DNA of 64,000 nucleotides. Origin: Pseudomonadota bacterium. GTDB lineage: Bacteria > Myxococcota > Myxococcia > Myxococcales > Myxococcaceae. Both the position numbers and the translations under genes were made by a program. The notes under the pieces were generated by a model. The model did no database searches, was not told the DNA's origin, and saw nothing but the letters and a program-made list of their open reading frames with translations. Below are positions 32,505 to 42,500 of this stretch, piece after piece (within the stretch, counting starts at the first letter, position 1; each line of letters begins with the position of its first letter). The DNA lies in contig JAFAFL010000127.1 in NCBI GenBank assembly GCA_023423535.1, forward strand, positions 1-64,000. The letters run 5' to 3'.

Positions 32505-33221
32505 ATGGCGAACGAGGTGGTGTCGGTGAACTGGACGGATCCGCAGCTTCTCGCGGTGGCCAATCATCTGCGGGAGTTCCTGAAGTCTCCCGGCGGAGCC
32601 CGGCTGCTGGCGCGATTGGCGCCCAACTTCCAGCAGGACTTCGAAGCGGAACTCGAGCTCTTCACCACGGTGGCCTCCGCGCAGCCCGCGCGGCTCACCG
32701 AGCAGAAGGAGATCACCCAGAAGCTCAACGACGAGCTGAAGCGCGGCCTCAGCAACTTCGCCGCGGTGCGCGACGCCATCAAGTACGAGACCACCGACAA
32801 GGCGACGCGCATCGCGTTCGGCCAGGGCAAGCCTCCGAAGAGCGTCACGGTGCGCGCGGTGGTCGGCGGGCTCGACATCGCCATCGGCGCGCTGGAGGCG
32901 CGGCTGAACACGCTGGCGGACATCGGCTTCACCGCCAACGATCTCCTCGACCTCAAGGAGAACCGGCAGACGATCATCCAGTTGGACATCCAGCAGGAGG
33001 CGGCCAAGGGCACGAAGAAGGGCGCCTCCGCTTCCGTGGACTCGGTCCGCAAGCGCCTCTACGAGCTGTGCCGCCGCGTCTTCAGCCGCGGCAAGTTCGA
33101 GTTCCGCAATGATCCGGCCACCCTCTCGAGGCTGGAGGCGCCCATCCCGCCTTCCAGGTCGTCGAAGAAGGCGGCCGCGGCGAAGAAGGCCGGGAAGACC
33201 GTGCCGCGCCCCGAGCTCTGA
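32505..33221 (+). CDS. Soluble helical protein, unknown function
   Basis: 238 residues, preceded by GAAGGAGGGGG about 4-10 bases before the ATG. No signal or membrane helix. Helical throughout (LLAVANHLREFLKSPGGARL, LNDELKRGLSNFAAVRDAIK, VVGGLDIAIGALEARLNTLA), with a basic C-terminal tail rich in Lys, Ala and Pro (SSKKAAAAKKAGKTVPRPEL) of the kind that contacts nucleic acid or membrane surfaces. No family recognised. It sits upstream of the 22-bp tandem repeat. Confidence 0.75.
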   Translation: MANEVVSVNWTDPQLLAVANHLREFLKSPGGARLLARLAPNFQQDFEAELELFTTVASAQPARLTEQKEITQKLNDELKRGLSNFAAVRDAIKYETTDKATRIAFGQGKPPKSVTVRAVVGGLDIAIGALEARLNTLADIGFTANDLLDLKENRQTIIQLDIQQEAAKGTKKGASASVDSVRKRLYELCRRVFSRGKFEFRNDPATLSRLEAPIPPSRSSKKAAAAKKAGKTVPRPEL

Positions 33222-33330
33222 GGATCTTCACCCGGTTCGCGCGGGCGCTACGCCCGCCCGCGCGGACCTCTACGCCGGCAGTTGCCGGCCGCAACGGCGA
33301 TTCGAGCAGCGCATACGCTCGCAGCTGCGG

Positions 33331-33419
33331 ACCTGCACGCCGAACCTGCGGCCCTGTACGGCGGAACCTGCGCCCCTGTACGCCGGAACTTGCGGCCCTG
33401 TACGGCGGAGCCTGCGGCG
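33331..33419 (+). repeat. 22-bp tandem repeat, about 3.5 copies
   Basis: Three full units at 33343-33364, 33365-33386 and 33387-33408, each close to AACCTGCGGCCCTGTACGGCGG (first 20 bases shown: AACCTGCGGCCCTGTACGGC), with a partial unit before (33331-33342) and after (33409-33419). Units differ at one to three bases. Head-to-tail with no spacers, so not CRISPR. The repeat is about 40 bases before the gene at 33460 and may influence its expression or simply reflect slippage. Confidence 0.8.
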
Positions 33420-33459
33420 CGCGCGAAAGCCACCCGGAACAAGCACTTGCGAGGCGACA

Positions 33460-34794
33460 ATGAAGGTCCCCACCCCGCCGTGGAACATGTTGGACGTGCC
33501 CGAGCTGATTCGCTCGCTGGAGGTCATGGCGGCGCTGGTCGAGCCGCGGCGGGAGGACCTTGCGCGCTTCGAGGTTCCTGCGGATGAGTCGGAACGGCTC
33601 CGCGCGTCGGTCGACGACCTGCGCTCGGGAGAGGGCGATCCGGACGAGGCCGGAGCGCGGATCCCGGAGCGGCGCCAGGAGGACATTCGAGACGCGTGGG
33701 CCCTCGTGGAGGAGGTGCTCGAAGACGCCGAGCCGCGGACGGCGCAGATGCAGAAGTGGGTGCTCATTCGCGCCGCCGCGCCCTGGCGGACGCCCGGCCA
33801 CGCGTGGCACGCGCTACGGCAGCTCTGCTACGCGCTGGAGGACTGGAGCCCGGAGGACGTGGGCCTCTGGGAGGAGACCGTCACCGACCACGTGTGTCTC
33901 GCTCACATCCTGCGCCGGTCCTTCGGGTGGATGGAGGGAGGGGACCTGCACCTCGGCCGGTACTGGGACGCGGCCTTCTGGGCGCGCGAGCGGGTCGATG
34001 AGCTCGCGGCCTGGGGCTACCTCGCCTACCGGGAAGAGGACCCACCGCTCGCGGACGCGTTCCTCCGGCACCGGGTGCCGCCGATGAACCCCGTCCACCT
34101 GGCGTCCGGGCCGCGCAGGCCCTCGGCGTTCGACTACCGGGCGCGACCGCCTCAGCCGGTGCAGACGCTCGAGGCGGTGCAGACCCTTCTCGGGTGGGTG
34201 GCCACCGAGCCGGGGCTGGCGAGCACGCCTGCCGCGAACGGGGATCGGCTCGCGGCGCTGAAGGCGTTGCAGCAGGAGGTGCGCGCAAGGCTCGCGGGTG
34301 AGGTCTCCTCTCCCGCGGAAGACGAGGCAGCGGTCGCCGAGGACGCCGCGGAGCAACTGTCCACGCTCCAGTTCGTCATCCACCGGGACCACCCGGGCAA
34401 CCTCCCCTTGCGCGACGGGTTCTGTCTCGACGACCGGGTGAATCGCTTCGGTGGATCGAAGCGCAGCCTGCGGGAGTTGCTGCTCATCGCGGACCGGTGC
34501 CTCTCCGCCATGGACGCCTACGCGCCGTTCCTCGGGCAGCCAGAGCGGCTCGCGTACTCGCGCGGAAGGCTCCTGGCGCTGCGGCAGCGGCTGATGCACT
34601 GCGACGACGCGGCGGACGGGAGTGCCTCCCTGCAGGCGGCAACGCGCGCGCTGGCGCAGTGCAAGGACGCGATGATCCTGGAGACCTGGGAGGTCCTCCG
34701 CCGGGACGACCCGCTGTTGGGCCGGAGGCTCCTGGAGCTCTGTCAGGCGCGCACGCCACCGCTGCTTCACCTCGCTCGACGCGACAGCGCCTGA
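33460..34794 (+). CDS. Large soluble protein, unknown function
   Basis: 444 residues from ATG 33460. The frame is open upstream through the tandem repeat to 33109, but that part reads as repeat-encoded low complexity, so I exclude it. No signal or membrane helix. Acidic and helical, with several Trp (APWRTPGHAWHALRQL, VTDHVCLAHILRRSFGWMEG, RYWDAAFWARERVDELAAW). A C-terminal block contains a conserved-looking stretch (FVIHRDHPGNLPLRDGFCLD) with a basic SKRSLREL following. No family recognised. Codon usage matches neighbours. Confidence 0.75.
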   Translation: MKVPTPPWNMLDVPELIRSLEVMAALVEPRREDLARFEVPADESERLRASVDDLRSGEGDPDEAGARIPERRQEDIRDAWALVEEVLEDAEPRTAQMQKWVLIRAAAPWRTPGHAWHALRQLCYALEDWSPEDVGLWEETVTDHVCLAHILRRSFGWMEGGDLHLGRYWDAAFWARERVDELAAWGYLAYREEDPPLADAFLRHRVPPMNPVHLASGPRRPSAFDYRARPPQPVQTLEAVQTLLGWVATEPGLASTPAANGDRLAALKALQQEVRARLAGEVSSPAEDEAAVAEDAAEQLSTLQFVIHRDHPGNLPLRDGFCLDDRVNRFGGSKRSLRELLLIADRCLSAMDAYAPFLGQPERLAYSRGRLLALRQRLMHCDDAADGSASLQAATRALAQCKDAMILETWEVLRRDDPLLGRRLLELCQARTPPLLHLARRDSA

Positions 34795-34881
34795 GGGGCC
34801 GCGCGAGTTGCCTGTGTGCTGGCCAGCCCGCCCCAGAGCGGGGCGTCCGTCGGTCGCGCCGGGCATGCACAACTTCCCTGC

Positions 34882-35808
34882 GTGAAGACCCGCGCACGAG
34901 GACCCGCCCGCATCCGCGTCGGCCCCGCCGGCTGGAGCTACAGGGACTGGGAGGGGATCGTGTACCCGAAGCCGAAGCCGCGTGGCTTCGATCCGCTCGG
35001 GTTCCTCGCGCTCTACTTCGACGCGCTGGAGGTGAACTCGACCTTCTATCGACCGCAGCCGGCGAAGGTGGCGCGCGTGTGGGCTGGCCGCGTGTCGCAC
35101 AACGCGAACTTCCGCTTCACCGCGAAGCTGCACCGGCGCTTCACCCACGAGCGCAAGACCGCGTGGACGCGCGACGAGGTGAAGGAGGCGCGCGAGACGT
35201 TCGACACGCTGCGCGACCGGGGCGTGCTCGGCGCGGTGCTCCTGCAGTTCCCCTGGTCGTTCAAGCGCGAGGGCGTGAGCGAGGAGTGGCTGCGCGATCT
35301 GCTGAAGGCCTTCCCCGAACTCCCGCTGGTGGTGGAGGTCCGTCACGCCTCCTGGAACACGCCCGAGTTCTTCGCCGAGCTCGAAGCGCGCGGCGCCGGC
35401 TTCGTGAACGTGGACCAGCCCATGTTCCGGCGCTCCATCGCGCCCAGTGCGCGGAGCACCTCGCACGTGGGCTACGTCCGCGTGCACGGCCGCAACTACA
35501 AGGACTGGTTCCGCAAGGATGCAGGCCGCGACGCGCGCTACGACTACCTCTACTCGCCGGAGCAGCTCGAGCCCTGGGCGGACCGCGCGCGGCAGCTCTC
35601 CGAAGATCCCGGAACGCAGGAGGTGTACGTCGTCACCAACAACCACTTCCGTGGGCAGGCGGTGACGAACGGCCTGCAGCTGGAGGCGATGCTGAAGGGC
35701 GAGCCGGTCGCCGCCCCCGCCTCGCTGGTGGAGACGTTTCCGGAGGCGCTGCTGCCCTACGTCTCGTCGCGCCCTCTAAAGGACGACTCAGCGCCCGCGC
35801 CGTCCTGA
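34882..35808 (+). CDS. DUF72 (YecE-like) TIM-barrel protein
   Basis: 308 residues from GTG 34882; an upstream GTG at 34816 would add 22 non-family residues. Family landmarks: RVGPAGWSYRDWEGIVYP near the N-terminus, ALEVNSTFYRPQP, FRFTAKLHRRFTHE, VLLQFPWSFK, LVVEVRHASWNT, YVRVHGRNYKDWF and YVVTNNHFRGQAVTN. These are all typical of DUF72, a TIM-barrel family of unknown activity distantly related to xylose isomerase-like enzymes. The C-terminus overlaps the convergent methyltransferase-fold gene by 21 bases. Confidence 0.93.
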   Translation: MKTRARGPARIRVGPAGWSYRDWEGIVYPKPKPRGFDPLGFLALYFDALEVNSTFYRPQPAKVARVWAGRVSHNANFRFTAKLHRRFTHERKTAWTRDEVKEARETFDTLRDRGVLGAVLLQFPWSFKREGVSEEWLRDLLKAFPELPLVVEVRHASWNTPEFFAELEARGAGFVNVDQPMFRRSIAPSARSTSHVGYVRVHGRNYKDWFRKDAGRDARYDYLYSPEQLEPWADRARQLSEDPGTQEVYVVTNNHFRGQAVTNGLQLEAMLKGEPVAAPASLVETFPEALLPYVSSRPLKDDSAPAPS

Positions 35809-36477
35809 GCCGCCCTTCGAAGACTTCTTCCGCTCCTTGTCGCCGATGAAGAGCACGTGCCGGCCCTTGCCGGTACTGCGCACCTGGACCTCGAAGCCGG
35901 CCTCCTCCATGCGCTTCTGGTAGCGGACGTCCGGTCCGGCGGACCACACCACCAGCCGGCCTCGAGGCTTCAGCGCGCGCAGCAGATAGGAGAGCCCGAC
36001 GAGGTCGTAGAGGTCCGCGTTCTTCGTCTGCGAGATGGCGAAGGGCCCGTTGTCCACGTCGAGCATGATCGCGTCGAAGCGCTCGGCCTTCGCCTTCACC
36101 ACCTTGTTCACGTCCGCGACCTCCAGGGTCACGCGCGGATCCTCCAGCGGCCTGCCCGCGAGGTCGGCGAGCACGCCGCGGTTCCACTCCACCATCGCCG
36201 GCGACAGCTCCGCGACGACCACCTCCGCGTGCGGCGGCAGCACCTCCAGCGCGGCGCGCAGCGTGAACCCGAAGCCCAGCCCACCGACGAGCACCGACGG
36301 GGTGACCGACGCGAGGCGCTCGCAGGCGGTCTGCGCGAGGGCCTGCTCTGATCCGTGCTGGCGGCTGCCCATCAGCGCGCGTCCATCGACGAGCACCATG
36401 AACTCGTCCTCGCGCTGGCGCAGCGTCAACGTGGAGTTGCCCAGCTTCGCTTCGGCGATCGTCATCCAGGGCTTCAT
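35788..36477 (-). CDS. Spermidine-synthase-like Rossmann methyltransferase-fold protein
   Basis: 229 residues. The SAM/dcSAM-binding motif is VLVGGLGFGFTLRAALEVL with the acidic loop VVVAELSPAMVEWN, then FDAIMLDVDNGP in the position of the aminopropyltransferase catalytic region. A basic C-terminal tail ends it (KKSSKGGSGRRGR). It lacks the N-terminal beta-hairpin tetramerisation domain of true SpeE, and DNGP differs from the DSTDP of SpeE, so it may be a methyltransferase or another class-I enzyme. Divergent from the giant TPR gene across about 96 bases. Confidence 0.88.
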   Translation of the reverse strand: MKPWMTIAEAKLGNSTLTLRQREDEFMVLVDGRALMGSRQHGSEQALAQTACERLASVTPSVLVGGLGFGFTLRAALEVLPPHAEVVVAELSPAMVEWNRGVLADLAGRPLEDPRVTLEVADVNKVVKAKAERFDAIMLDVDNGPFAISQTKNADLYDLVGLSYLLRALKPRGRLVVWSAGPDVRYQKRMEEAGFEVQVRSTGKGRHVLFIGDKERKKSSKGGSGRRGR

Positions 36478-36573
36478 GCGCGCTCCTCTATACGACCTCG
36501 GCCGTCTGGTCCCCGGCCAATCGCGGTCGAATTTCGGGCACTTACCGCGCGTGCTAGGTTGGCCGCCGCCCGC

Positions 36574-39500
36574 ATGCCCACCGACAACGAATCGTCCGCG
36601 CGTCCCTCCGCGTCATCGTCTCCGTCCGTCCCCGCGAGCCCCGGACCCGAGCTGCGGCTGCTCGACCGGCGCGCGTTCGTGGGGTTCCCGCCGCTGCCCA
36701 TCGCACCGGGCGTGAGCGTGGTGGACTTCGCGCTGCAGATCCCCGACGTGAGCTTCCCGTTCAGCTTCACCGGCGGGGCGGCGCGCTTCCAACGTCGCAA
36801 GCTGCAGTTCGGGTTCCTCGAGCTGGAAGTCGCAGCGGAGGAGCTCGCGCGGCGCGTGCTCGACCTGCAGGGCCGGCTGACCGAGCTCGACGGGCTGAAG
36901 CTCCACTTCCGTCCCGGCTACCTCGAGGCGCAGGCGCGGCTGGCGGTGGGTGAGCGCGCGCCGGTGACGTTCAAGCTCGCGTTCGACGGCGATGGCGATC
37001 GGCTCGCCGTGTACGTGTACGACGTGCGGCTCTACGGCTTCACCACCACGCCGGCCGCGCGCGTTCCGGTGCTCGTGGCGGAGGCGGCGAAGGGACTGGA
37101 GCTGTTGCCGGAGCTGGAGGTGCGCGGCGCGAGCGGGCTCTCGGCGCGCGTGCTCCCGGCCCTGGTGGAGCTCGCGGCGGTGGGCCGTGGCTACCGGATG
37201 CCGTCGCTCGATCAGGCGCGGCTCGCGGGCGCGGAGGTGACGGGGAAGGGCTTGCGTCTGCGCTTCGCCTCCGGTGGTCTTCCGCCGCCCGCCGCACCGG
37301 ACGAGGAGCTCCTGCTCTCGCTGGAGGGTGCGCGCGCGTTCGCCGAAGCCGAAGGTCTTCTCGCCGAGGGCCGGCTCGCCGAAGCGCGCGATGCGTACCT
37401 GCGTCACGGCGATCTGATCGACGCGCACCCGTTCGCGGTGGAGCGGCTGCTCACGCTGCTGGTGGCGGATCCGCAGGCGCACGAGCTGGCCCTCGACGTG
37501 GCGCAGAACCTCGGGCAGCGGCGCGCGCGTTCGGCGACCGCGTTGTGGGCGGAGGCGATCGTCCGCGAGCGGCGTGGCGAGTCCGCGCGTGCCGCCGAAC
37601 GCTGGTTGGCACTGTGTGCACTGGCGCGTCGCAACCAGGAGGAGGCATCCGCCTTCTTCGCCGCCGAATCGGCGGCCCGTGCGGCACGTGATCAGGCGCC
37701 GCAGATGGCGGTGCGCGCGCTGCATGAGGTGCTCGGCATCCGGCCGGATCATCTCCCGTCGCTGAAGGCGCTCGCGCGCGCGGCGGACGCGGCGCAGGAC
37801 CGGGCTGGCGCCATCCGCGCGTTCCGTCGCATCGCCGCGCTGGCGCGAGATCCGATGGACGCGGCCGAGGCGCACGTGCAGCTCGCGCGGCTCTGTGCGC
37901 TGACCGAGGACGACATCGCCGGCGCGCGGCTGCACTGCGAAGCGGCGCTGAAGCTCTCGCCGAACCATCCCGACGCGCTCTACCAGTTGGGTGAGCTGTG
38001 CCACCGCTCGGGCGATCACCTCCGGGCAATCAAGGCGCTGGACCGGCTGCGCGAAGTGGCGATGGGCCGCCACGAGGTCGATCGCATCGGCCGCGCGGCG
38101 GTGCTCGCGGGACGGGTGTGGGAGGAGGGCCTCGCGCAGCCGGAGAACGCGCTGTTGCGCTACCGCGAGGCGGCGTCGCTGCTTCCCGGAGAGGCGGAGC
38201 CGCTCTTCCTCGCCGCGCGCGTGGCGGACGGTTTGGGCAAGGTGCAGGAGGCGGTCTCGGGCTACCTGCAGGCGATCGAACTCGCCGGGCCGGCGCCGCG
38301 TGAGGTGCGCGTGCGGGAGGTTGCGCACGCGGCGCATCACGCGATGGCGCGGCTGTCGAAGGTGAAGCTCGGCGAGCCGGCGCGGGCGCGCGAGCATCTG
38401 GAGGCGGCGCTCGGGCTCGACCCGCGTGACCTCCTGGCGATCGAAGAGCTGCTCCCGTACTTCCGCGCCGAGGGCCGCGCCGAAGATCTGGCGGACGCGC
38501 TGGAGAACGCGGCGGCGGTCATCCCGGATCGCGCGCGACGTGCCGCGCTGTGGGCGGAGGCGGGCGAGCTCTACCGCGGCCGGCTGGCGAACCCGGAGCG
38601 CGCCGAGCAGCTGCTCACGCAGGCGTTGGAGTCGGACCCCACGCACCGCGGCGCACTCGAAGGTCTGCTCGCGCTGGCCGAGACGCAGCGCGACGGGCGC
38701 AAGTTGTGCCGGAGCCTCCGTGGCCTCGCCGAGCTGGAGGCGGAGCCCACGCTGCGCGCGCGTCACCTGCGGCGACTGGCGGTCGCGGCGCGCGATCTCT
38801 CCTCTGACTTGGAGCTCGCGGCGGCGGCGTTGGGCGAGGTGCTCTCGCTCGAGCCCTCCGACCTCGCGGCGTGGGGCGAGCTGTGCGCGCTGCAGCGGCG
38901 CCGCGGTGACATGGACGCGCTGGCGTTCGCGCTGGAGCGGCGGGCGCAGGTGGCCGAAGCGCAGGGCGACGTGCGGCTCGCGGCGGCGGCGCTGCGGGAA
39001 CTCTCCAACGTGCTGGAGGCGCGGCTGGGTCGCGTGGCGGAGGCGCTGGTGGCGCTGGAGCGTGCCGCGCAGCTCGCACCGGATCCGGCGTACCTCTTCG
39101 AGCTCGCGGACCTCGCGCTGCGTTGCGATCGTCCCGAGAGGGCTCGTCGCGCGCTGGAGGCGCTGCTCGCGCACCTGCCGAAGAGCGCAGCGCCGGACAA
39201 GCTCGCGGAGGTGCACGCGCGGCTCGGTCGTGCGTGCGAGCTGTGTGGTGACGCGGGCGCGGCGAAGGAGCACTACGCGCAGGCCTTCCCGCTGCGCCGC
39301 ACGGACGACGCGCTGGCGGCGCGGCTGGAGGCGCTGTTCGAGGCGTCGGGTGAATCGCTGCGGCTCTCCGAGCTGTGGGCGACGCGCGCGCAGGCGCTGC
39401 TGGAGCTGGGCCGGGCGGACGAGTCGCAGGCGCTGTTCCTGCGCTCCGGTCACGCGCTGCTCGCGTTGGGCGAGGTGAGCGCGGCGATGTTGCGCTTCAC

Positions 39501-42500
39501 CGCCGCATTGGAGGCCGCGCCGCAGAGCGCCAGTGCGGGCGAAGTGCTGGAGGCGATGGGCGAGCTGGAGCTTCGTCGTGGTGCTCGCCGTGACGCGGCG
39601 AGGCTCTTTGCCCGCCGCGCCGAACTTCATCCGCAGGATCGCGCCGCCGCACGCCTCTTCGCCCGCGCCGCGGAGCTGCTGGCCGGTGACCCGCGCGAGG
39701 AGACCCTGTGGGGCCAGGCGCTGGAGCGAGATCCGCACTTCGCGCCCGCACGTCTTCGCCGGGCAGAGCTGCGCCGCGAGGGTGATCCGCAGGGCGCGCT
39801 CGAGGATCTGCAGACCGTGCTCGCCTTGGACGCGACCGATCCCGAGGCACCGAACGACGCGCAGCGCCCGGAGCTGATGCTCGCTGCCTCGCGCGCAGCC
39901 GCCGCAGTGGGAGACCTGGACACCGCGCGGGCGTTGCTCTCCGAGGTGACGGCGCAGCGGCCCGACGACGTGGCGCTGGCGCAGGAATTGGCCGCTCTGC
40001 ACCGCCGCGCCGGAGCAAAGGACGAGCTCCGCGCGCTGCTCTCGGAGCTGTGGCGCAGGCTCGATCCGTTCGCGGCGCGTCCGGCGCTGCGCGAGTACGC
40101 CGAGCTGTGCCTCGAGGCGCAGCAGGTTCCGCAGACGCGCGAGGCGCTGCGTGCGCTGCTGCAGCTCGAGCCGCGCAACCTGTGGGCGGCGGCGAACCTC
40201 CTCGCGCTGCTGGAGGCGGACGCGGCTGAAGCGGAGCGGCTCCTGTTGCTCGGACTGCTCATCGAGAGCGCGGAGGGCCCATCCCGGGCGCAGCTGCTCG
40301 TCACGCGGGCCGCGCTGCATCGCGGGGCGGGGCGGCTGGAGGACGCGCGCGCGGATCTCGAGCGGGCGCTGCCGGACGCGGAGGAGCGGAACGACGTCGC
40401 GGTGGAGCTCGGCGCGGTGCTCGCCGAACTGGGTGACGGCGCGGCCGAGCTGCGGCACTGGCGGAGCGTGGACGGAGCGCTCGCCCTGGGCGCATCTGCG
40501 CGGCTCTTCACGCTGTCGGAGAGCGAAGAGTTGGCCGAGGAGGCCTTCGCGCTGCTGCTCTCGCTCGCGCTGACGACGGACGATCGGGCGCGCGCGGCAA
40601 GGGGCGCTGCGGAGCTGGCGCTGGCGAAGGGTGATCGCGACGGGGCGGTGGCGGCGCTGGAGATCGCCTCCGCGCATGGTCCCACGGCCTCGCGCGTGGA
40701 CGCGGCCCTCCTGCGCGCGCGGCTGCTCGAAGAGGACGGACATATAGAGGATGCGTCGTCCGCCTACGCACTGGCGCGTTCGCTGGCGCCGGCCAATGCG
40801 ACCGCGTCCGATGGGCTGCTGCGGACGCTCGAGGCGCTGGAGCGGTGGGAAGAGGTGGCGCGGCTGCGGGCCGGCAATGCGGCGATCCGCACCGGGGCGG
40901 CGGCGGCGCGCGAGTACCTCCTGCTGGGAACGGTGCTGCTGGAGCGGCTCGGTCGCGAGGACGAGGCGCTGACCGCGCTGCGTCGCGCGGGTCGTGTGGA
41001 TCCGGCGGACGTGGCTTCTCGCCGGCACCTCCACGCGGTGCTCGTGCGGCGGGATGAGCGCGTCGAGGCGGCGGCGGTGCTGGAGCAGTTGTCGGCGCTC
41101 GTGGAGAGCCCCAGCGAAATCGCGAGTGAGTTCCGTGCCCTGGCGCATCGCGCGCGCGAGGTGGGCTCCGACGACGAGGCGCTGCGGCTGCTGCGTCGCG
41201 CGCACGAGCTGTCGCCGGCGACGAGCCGCACGGAGCTTGCGCCGCTGGCGGAGCTGCTCTACCTGAAGGGCGCGGTCGCCGAGGCACTGCCGCTGCACGT
41301 TGCGCTGTGTGGTGACGAGGCCGAGGCCGCAGCGGCGCTCGCCTCCGAAGATGCGCAGCTGCGAAACGGCGCGCGCACGCTGCACCTGCGGCTGGCGGAT
41401 CTCGCGGAGGGCGCAGGCGACCTTGCGCTGGCCGAACGCGCGCTGAGGCGGGTGCTCCAGTCGGACCCGCAGCACGCGGTGGCGGCGGAGCGGCTCTCGG
41501 CGGTGCTCGCACCGCGTGATCCGCGCGCGGCGGTGGAGGTGCTGTGGGCGTGGGCGCGCGAGCTGACCGACGCGTCGCGAGCGGTGCCGGTGCTGCAGTC
41601 GCTGGCGGAGAAGGCGCGCACCCGGCTGATGGACTGGGAGCTTGCGTCTGCCATCCTGCGGCGGGTCGCGGAGCTGTCGCCGACGCGTGCGTCCCACGAA
41701 GCGCTGGCCGAGCTGTTCCGCGAGAGCGGGCGCGTGCCGGAGCTGATGAGCGAGCTGCTCGTCGTCGCGGACCTCGCGCTGGCGGAGGACGACCTCGAAG
41801 GGGCGATCTCCGCCTTCGAGGAGGAGGCGAGGCTCTGCGAGAGCGCCGGCCGCCACGATGCGGCGTTGAAGACGCTGCAGGCGCTGCGCGAGCTGTGTGA
41901 GGACGAGGGCCAGCCCGAGCGCGCGGCGAAGTACGAGCTGAGGCGCGCGGAGCTCTTCCGCGACGTGCGGCTGGACGCGGTCGCGGCGGAGAGCGCCCTG
42001 GAGAAGGCGTGGTCGCTGTGGCCGTCGCTGCAGCTCGCCCGCGCCGGCGAGGCGATGGCGCGGCGGCGCGACGATGCGCACAAGGCCGCGGATTGGCTCG
42101 CGCGGAGCCTGCCGCTGGTGGACGTCGCCGCCGATCGCGCGCGGGTGCTGCTGGAGCTGGCCCGGCTCTTTGCCGGACCCATCGGCGCGAACCCGCAGTC
42201 GGAGCAGGCGGCGCGCGAGGCGCTGCAGCTCGATCCTTCCCTGGAGGAGGCGCGGGCGCTGCTCGTGCGCGCGCTGGAGCGGGACGGGCGCGTGGCGGAG
42301 CTCGCTGCCCATCACGAGGAGCTTGCCGCCGCGGCCACGGCACCGGACGAGAAGGTGCGGCTCTTCCTCGAGGCCGCGCGCATCTATCGCGATCGCGCAG
42401 GACAGCCCGATGCCGCCGCGGCCGCGGTGCTCGGCGCGCGGGCGGTGAAGCCGGACGACGAGGCGCTCACGCTGAAGTGCGCGGACCTCCTCCACGAGGC

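Noticed and set aside
33331..33419. Possible CRISPR array
   Set aside because: Units are head-to-tail with no spacers and no cas genes are near.
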